From assembly GCA_022712845.1 (NCBI GenBank), contig JAFLJV010000196.1:1-10225 (forward strand): a stretch of DNA of 10,225 nucleotides. Reading direction: 5' to 3'. Under the pieces are notes generated by a model. That model was not told the origin of the DNA. It was given only the letters and a program-made list of their open reading frames with translations, and did no database searches. Shown piece by piece: positions 6,806-10,225 of the stretch (positions are counted from its first letter, which is position 1; the number at the start of each line of letters is the position of its first letter). The DNA is from Sulfurimonas sp. GTDB lineage: Bacteria > Campylobacterota > Campylobacteria > Campylobacterales > Sulfurimonadaceae. Position numbers and translations under genes: made by a program.

Positions 6806-7753
6806 CTATGGTATCTCTACAGTCTCTAAAATCTTTTGTATTATCTCATCTGTGGTAATACCCTCAGCCTCAGCTTCATACGATAAAATTATACGGTGTC
6901 TCATAATCTCTTTTGCAATGTATGCGATATCTACAGGCGTTACAAAATCTTTTCCTCTCATAAATGCCATCGCTTTTACAGCTTTAAACATATCAATACT
7001 AACACGAGGAGAAGCTCCAAACTGAATATAGTCTTTAATCTCATCAAGACCATACTCACTCGGGTTTCTTGTAGCATTTACAAGCTCAATGATGTACTCT
7101 TCAACCTCTTCATCTATATGAATATCTTTTATAACTTGTTTTATACTCTCTAAATCATCATGAGAAACAACTGCTTGAATTTTTTCTAAATTTCCTTTTG
7201 AGATACGTCTTGCAATCTCTAGCTCTTCACTTTTTGTATTGTAATCAACTACAAGTTTTAACATAAATCTATCTAGTTGAGCTTCTGGAAGTTGATAAAC
7301 TCCTTCTTGTTCAACTGGATTTTGTGTAGCCATTACAAAAAATGGAGGATCTAGCTTAAATGTAGTATCTCCCAATGTTACTTGTTTTTCTTGCATAACT
7401 TCAAGTAGAGCTGATTGTACTTTTGCGGGAGCTCGGTTAATCTCATCTGCCAAAAGTAGATTTGTAAAGATAGGACCTTTTTTTATTTTAAAACTATTGT
7501 TTTTTGGATCATAAATCTCAGCACCAAGTATATCTGATGGAAGCAAGTCTGGAGTAAACTGAGCACGCTTAAAGTTCAATCCTAAGCTTTGTGCAAGTGC
7601 ATTTACCGTTGTTGTTTTTGCAAGTCCTGGAACACCTTCTATAAGTATATGTCCATCACATAAAAATGCAATAAGAAGAGAGTCTATCATCTTCTCTTGC
7701 CCAACAACTACTTTTGAAACTTCTTTTTTAATCAACTCAATTTTAGAAATCAT
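6806..7753 (-). CDS. moxR: MoxR-type AAA+ ATPase
   Basis: MoxR ATPases are hexameric chaperone-like AAA+ proteins working with VWA partners, here DUF58, BatA and BatB/C. Everything needed for ATP hydrolysis is present: Walker A GVPGLAKT (40-47), Walker B LLLADE (99-104) followed by the family-typical INRAPAKVQSALLEVMQE, sensor 1 MATQNP (141-146) with N145, LDRFMLKL (160-167) with R162 as the probable arginine finger, and sensor 2 GASPR (246-250). Residues 255-315 form the helical lid. Length (315) is typical. There is no extra domain and no membrane segment. It starts the tight Bat block after a 48-bp gap that contains an extended -10 element, so it may be transcribed separately from the two upstream lipoprotein genes. 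AAGAGAG lies about 9 bases before the ATG. Confidence 0.95.
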   Translation of the reverse strand: MISKIELIKKEVSKVVVGQEKMIDSLLIAFLCDGHILIEGVPGLAKTTTVNALAQSLGLNFKRAQFTPDLLPSDILGAEIYDPKNNSFKIKKGPIFTNLLLADEINRAPAKVQSALLEVMQEKQVTLGDTTFKLDPPFFVMATQNPVEQEGVYQLPEAQLDRFMLKLVVDYNTKSEELEIARRISKGNLEKIQAVVSHDDLESIKQVIKDIHIDEEVEEYIIELVNATRNPSEYGLDEIKDYIQFGASPRVSIDMFKAVKAMAFMRGKDFVTPVDIAYIAKEIMRHRIILSYEAEAEGITTDEIIQKILETVEIP

Positions 7754-7784
7754 TAATTACACTCTCTTACTTAAAAATTGCAAA

Positions 7785-7793
7785 AGTATAACA
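7785..7793 (-). promoter_or_regulatory. Extended -10 element in front of moxR
   Basis: Read on the minus strand, TGTTATACT is an extended -10 (TG, one base, then TATACT, five of six consensus bases). It lies in the only sizeable gap of the cluster and predicts a start near 7778 with a leader of about 25 bases. I see no good -35, which an extended -10 can do without. It would give the moxR-bat genes a promoter independent of the lipoprotein genes. Confidence 0.5.
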
Positions 7794-7801
7794 AAATGGG
7801 G

Positions 7802-8815
7802 TTAATGACTAAATTCTAAACCTATAACCTTACCAATCCCATCTTTTTTTACCATCTCATTTAGTTTTATAGCAACACTCTCTTTTGCCACATCCAAACC
7901 TTGTGTAGATCGACCTATGATATTTAGTTTATTACTACCCACTATAGAGCCTTTAAAATCTCTCACTTTTATCTCTATTGCTGAGCGAATAATTATAAAA
8001 CCATGAGAAGAAGATTGATTATTTTTTGAAGATATTTCTATATGGAAATGTTTTTTGCCACTACCATTTTTGATTTGTAATTTTTCACTACTAAGACCAC
8101 TACTTATAGAAGCTTTTAGATTTTTTGCTGTTTCATTTGAACCTATACTAAAAGTGATACTAGAGAGCATTTTTTCATAATCATCTCTTACATCTTTAGC
8201 TCTGTTTACATACTCTTTTGAGTTGAAATCACTATCTATAACATTCATAACTACTAAATTATCTAACATATCTTTTACACTATTTTTGGACTCTTTTAAA
8301 ATTACCAACTGTTTTATAGCATTATAATTATCTAACTTTTCTTTTTGTTTCTCTATAAGAGTAAACTTTTGTTCTATCTCACTTTTTAAACTATCAAAGA
8401 GCTTTGTTTTATTTGAGCTTATTAAAACTATGTATCTTCTAAATCCAAACCTTTTAGCCTCTTGTACCTCATAGTTACTTATACGAATTTTTTTTACATC
8501 ACTTTGTATATCATTTGTCACTGTTGATTGATGACTATTTTTTGAACCCTCTTTTACAACTGTTTTTGAATTAAATTGTGAAGCTATAGAAACACTTAAA
8601 GTTGAAATCATACTACTGAGTCCATTTGCTATAGCATCATCTCTATTTTCACCCTCACCTATTGCGTAAAGTGTTGAAGCTGTAGTTTTTAGAGGATTTT
8701 CATACCAAGAAGGAGGTTCTTTTTTTTGATTTAAATCTATCTCTTTTTGAGTTCCACAAGCAGATAAAAAAAATAAACTAAAAATTATAATGATTTTATA
8801 AATTATTTTACTCAT
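7802..8815 (-). CDS. LPP20-family lipoprotein
   Basis: A 337-residue lipoprotein: signal peptide with lipobox LSAC (17-20) and C20 as the lipidated residue. G21 and T22 follow, with no aspartate at +2, consistent with sorting to the outer membrane. Residues 34-135 form an LPP20-type domain: PPSWYENP, then LYAIGEGENRDDAIANGLSS (49-68), where the small alpha-helix after AxGEG is diagnostic. A probable coiled-coil helical segment covers 137-215. A second alpha/beta domain (about 218-337) contains SGLSSEKLQIKNGSG and RSAIEIKVRDFKGSIVG. The LPP20 family includes Helicobacter Lpp20 and the flagellar lipoprotein FlgP of Campylobacter and Vibrio, but this protein is longer than those and no flagellar genes are nearby. 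It follows the CsgG-like gene by 8 bp (TAAGG site about 7 bases before ATG), so the two are one transcription unit. The molecular role is unknown. Confidence 0.8.
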   Translation of the reverse strand: MSKIIYKIIIIFSLFFLSACGTQKEIDLNQKKEPPSWYENPLKTTASTLYAIGEGENRDDAIANGLSSMISTLSVSIASQFNSKTVVKEGSKNSHQSTVTNDIQSDVKKIRISNYEVQEAKRFGFRRYIVLISSNKTKLFDSLKSEIEQKFTLIEKQKEKLDNYNAIKQLVILKESKNSVKDMLDNLVVMNVIDSDFNSKEYVNRAKDVRDDYEKMLSSITFSIGSNETAKNLKASISSGLSSEKLQIKNGSGKKHFHIEISSKNNQSSSHGFIIIRSAIEIKVRDFKGSIVGSNKLNIIGRSTQGLDVAKESVAIKLNEMVKKDGIGKVIGLEFSH

Positions 8816-8823
8816 GTTTTGCC

Positions 8824-9822
8824 TTATCTTGATAATTGTTTTGTTGTTTTGTTGTCTTTAGTGATTAGCTTTTGAATTCTTATATATGCCTCACTTATCT
8901 CCTCAACTGGTTCAATCACTAAGTCATCTGCATATTCATAATATTTTTGTGCCTCTACATACTTTCCCTGAGCCTCTTTAATAACACCAAGATTATAAAA
9001 AGGAACATAACTTTTTTGTTTTGTTTCATCAACTAAGTCTATCAAAAACTTTTGAGCCTTATCATATCTGTTTTGTTTTATGTATTCTATAGATACTTCT
9101 AAAAGTTTCTCACTTCTATCATTATAATCAATATCTGGCTCATCCAATAAGTCAACTTTAAAATAGCGGTAACTAGGAGTTAATTTATGTGTAAAATCTT
9201 CAGCCATTTTATCTGCTAAATATTGTGCAGCTATCTCTCTTGAAGGTAGTAATCGTGAATCATCTCTACAATGTTTCCATGTTGATGTCTGATTCATTTT
9301 ATTTGCATATATCACATCACCTTTTGTTACATCCACCATTCTTATCTCTGCTGACAAACCAACAAGACGTTTAGTGCATCTCACTTTGTAAATGGTAAAT
9401 TTTTTACATTTTAAATCTTGACATCTTATTCTCTCTACATAATATTGTGTATCTTTTAGTGTAGCTCTTCCCACACTACCAGAGATAATTGCTTGTGCAC
9501 CTATAAGATTACCAACTTCTACTGCCGTTGAGAGATCTATTAAACCACTATTTTGTAATTTTTGCTCATCTATAATTTTATTTAAATCTTTTCTACTAAC
9601 AACAGTAAAATACTTTTCATTATCTATCTCTTTATTTACAAGAATTGTTTCAATTTTATTTGAAAGCCCTACTCTATCATTTTTAAATGATACTACAGAA
9701 ATTTTTTTAGTTGCAGAAGCTCGATCTATTTTAGCTGGTTCAAGTACTTTTATAAGAACTTTTTGTGAACATCCACTCATCATAATTACAACTACTGATA
9801 ATAACAAGAGTCGTATGAGCAT
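8824..9822 (-). CDS. CsgG/LpoB-like lipoprotein with C-terminal TPR repeats
   Basis: A 332-residue lipoprotein with lipobox MSGC (15-18) and C18 as acylation site; S19 at +2 favours the outer membrane. Residues 40-215 match the CsgG/LpoB-like fold: KISVVSFKND (40-49), then YFTVVSRKDLNKIIDEQKLQ (71-90), then VEVGNLIGAQAIISGSV (101-117). That order of strand, helix and 'GAxxxxxGSV' is typical. An insert at about 125-152 carries three cysteines (C134, C139, C149), with a fourth at C185. Residues 237-300 look like two TPRs (YIKQNRYDKAQKFLIDL; YNLGVIKEAQGKYVEAQKYY). CsgG is a curli secretion pore and LpoB activates a peptidoglycan synthase. This protein lacks curli neighbours, so only the fold can be called. 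The ATG at 9822 has an AGGA 8 bases upstream. It is the first gene of the minus-strand cluster, with palindromic and direct-repeat motifs just upstream. Confidence 0.78.
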   Translation of the reverse strand: MLIRLLLLSVVVIMMSGCSQKVLIKVLEPAKIDRASATKKISVVSFKNDRVGLSNKIETILVNKEIDNEKYFTVVSRKDLNKIIDEQKLQNSGLIDLSTAVEVGNLIGAQAIISGSVGRATLKDTQYYVERIRCQDLKCKKFTIYKVRCTKRLVGLSAEIRMVDVTKGDVIYANKMNQTSTWKHCRDDSRLLPSREIAAQYLADKMAEDFTHKLTPSYRYFKVDLLDEPDIDYNDRSEKLLEVSIEYIKQNRYDKAQKFLIDLVDETKQKSYVPFYNLGVIKEAQGKYVEAQKYYEYADDLVIEPVEEISEAYIRIQKLITKDNKTTKQLSR

Positions 9823-9838
9823 TAAAGTTCCTATTATA

Positions 9839-9862
9839 TTAATTAGAATCTATTCTAATTAA
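9839..9862. promoter_or_regulatory. Perfect 11+11 bp palindrome upstream of the lipoprotein operon
   Basis: Two 11-bp arms (TTAATTAGAAT and ATTCTAATTAA) flank a 2-base centre (CT). The element begins 17 bp before the CsgG-like start codon, and a minus-strand TATAAT (9837-9832) sits immediately downstream of it. The tiny centre makes a protein operator more likely than an RNA hairpin. The binding factor is unknown. Confidence 0.5.
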
Positions 9863-9868
9863 AAAACA

Positions 9869-9885
9869 ATTAACATAGTATTAAC
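9869..9885. promoter_or_regulatory. Direct repeat ATTAAC-N5-ATTAAC, possible response-regulator site
   Basis: Two exact ATTAAC hexamers start 11 bp apart (9869 and 9880), one DNA turn, between the tRNA promoter and the palindrome. Winged-helix (OmpR/PhoB-type) regulators commonly bind tandem hexamers with this period. In such AT-rich DNA, chance is a real alternative. Confidence 0.3.
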
Positions 9886-9969
9886 TATCTTATCTTCTTT
9901 TGATTTTAATGTAAGATGTGACGCAGTAGAACAAATTTAAAACATTTTATATATTTAAGTCTTTTTTTC

Positions 9970-9998
9970 TTGACATAGAAAATCTATTTGTCTATAAT
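9970..9998 (+). promoter_or_regulatory. Perfect-consensus sigma-70 promoter of the tRNA-Lys/tRNA-Glu unit
   Basis: TTGACA (9970-9975) and TATAAT (9993-9998) are separated by exactly 17 bp, a full consensus promoter. The 40 bp upstream are almost pure A/T with A- and T-tracts, like an UP element. The stretch after the -10 (TCCCATCC) is a C-rich discriminator, as in promoters under stringent control. The predicted start is about 10005-10007, roughly 20 bases before the tRNA. Confidence 0.85.
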
Positions 9999-10006
9999 TC
10001 CCATCC

Positions 10007-10023
10007 ACAAACACTATGTTTGT
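10007..10023 (+). repeat. Inverted repeat forming a hairpin in the tRNA-Lys leader
   Basis: ACAAACA and TGTTTGT are perfect 7-bp arms around a CTA loop. The repeat begins at the predicted transcript start and ends 4 bases before the mature tRNA-Lys 5' end. The primary transcript would therefore start with a small hairpin. Confidence 0.6.
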
Positions 10024-10027
10024 TCAT

Positions 10028-10103
10028 GTCTTGTTAGCTCAGCTGGTAGAGCACGTCACTTTTAATGATGTGGCCGATGGTTCGAATCCATCACAGGACA
10101 CCA
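10028..10103 (+). tRNA. tRNA-Lys (anticodon UUU)
   Basis: A complete 76-base cloverleaf with encoded CCA. The acceptor GTCTTGT (10028-10034) pairs with ACAGGAC (10093-10099), including one G-U pair, with discriminator A at 10100 and CCA at 10101-10103. The D stem is GCTC/GAGC (10037-10040, 10049-10052). The anticodon stem CGTCA/TGATG (10054-10058, 10066-10070) encloses CTTTTAA, giving anticodon TTT at 10061-10063. The T arm is GATGG-TTCGAAT-CCATC (10076-10092). All expected conserved positions are present, so it should be functional. Confidence 0.97.
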
Positions 10104-10116
10104 TTTATATTTTGTT

Positions 10117-10191
10117 GGCCCCGTCGTCTAGCGGTTAGGATCCATGGTTTTCATCCATGTTACAGGAGTTCAATTCTCCTCGGGGTCACCA
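10117..10191 (+). tRNA. tRNA-Glu (anticodon UUC)
   Basis: A complete 75-base cloverleaf with encoded CCA, 13 bases after tRNA-Lys and surely in the same precursor. The acceptor GGCCCCG (10117-10123) pairs with CGGGGTC (10181-10187) with a G-U at pair 2; discriminator A is 10188 and CCA is 10189-10191. The anticodon stem CATGG/CCATG encloses TTTTCAT, giving TTC at 10150-10152. The T arm is AGGAG-TTCAATT-CTCCT (10164-10180), with TTCAA rather than the common TTCGA. No terminator follows within the remaining 34 bases, so further genes probably lie downstream in the unit. Confidence 0.97.
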
Positions 10192-10225
10192 ACAATTTCT
10201 TCAATAAAAAAATCACATTAAAATA

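Noticed and set aside
6765..7153. Open frames on the plus strand inside moxR.
   Set aside because: They lie opposite a full-length, well-conserved AAA+ gene and show no recognisable family.
7802..8815. Calling the LPP20 protein FlgP.
   Set aside because: It is longer, has a second domain and no flagellar neighbours; only family membership is supported.
8824..9822. Calling the first lipoprotein a curli secretion channel (CsgG).
   Set aside because: No curli subunit or other csg gene is present, and TPRs and a Cys insert are added; only the fold is supported.
9839..9862. Calling the palindrome a Fur or PerR box.
   Set aside because: Half-sites are similar but the centre is two bases instead of one; the regulator cannot be named from sequence.

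Overview
The window looks like chromosomal DNA of a Campylobacterota (epsilonproteobacterial) species of the Sulfurimonas/Arcobacter type. The reasons are strongly AT-rich, compact coding, a bamA-tyrA divergent pair of the kind I recall from Campylobacter, and a moxR-DUF58-batA-batB/C-batD cluster whose BatB and BatC are fused. The genus call is an inference from gene content and composition. I see no mobile element, phage gene or CRISPR array.

Layout, left to right. Positions 375-1 (minus) hold the first 125 codons of bamA: signal peptide, POTRA 1 and the start of POTRA 2. A 105-bp AT-rich gap separates it from tyrA (481-1311, plus), a stand-alone prephenate dehydrogenase. tyrA converges on a long minus-strand cluster with only 3 bp between the stop codons. 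In transcription order (right to left) the cluster is: a CsgG/LpoB-like lipoprotein with C-terminal TPRs (9822-8824), an LPP20-family lipoprotein (8815-7802), a moxR AAA+ ATPase (7753-6806), a DUF58 protein (6798-5968), a small single-pass membrane protein in the DUF4381 position (5967-5551), batA (5558-4629), a batB-batC fusion (4632-2755) and batD (2730-1315). Junctions within the cluster are 24 bp or less, and two overlap. The exception is the 48 bp before moxR, which carries a good extended -10 element. The Bat genes may therefore have their own promoter inside a larger operon. The far right (10028-10191, plus) carries tRNA-Lys(UUU) and tRNA-Glu(UUC) behind a perfect-consensus sigma-70 promoter.

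How the genes may work together: MoxR (cytoplasmic AAA+), DUF58 and the membrane-bound VWA proteins BatA and BatB/C, with periplasmic BatD, form the known MoxR/Bat set. It is thought to be an envelope-associated chaperone or assembly and stress machine whose substrates are poorly defined. The two upstream lipoproteins combine a CsgG/LpoB-like fold with an LPP20 domain. Their position suggests an envelope module linked to the Bat machine, but that link is inferred from gene order only.

The points most worth a second look are: a fossil or possibly active signal peptide at the BatB/BatC fusion joint; a degenerate metal-binding (MIDAS) motif in the DUF58 protein beside two intact ones; a four-cysteine insert in the CsgG-like lipoprotein; a palindrome and an 11-bp-period direct repeat upstream of the lipoprotein operon; and a perfect 7-bp hairpin at the predicted 5' end of the tRNA precursor.
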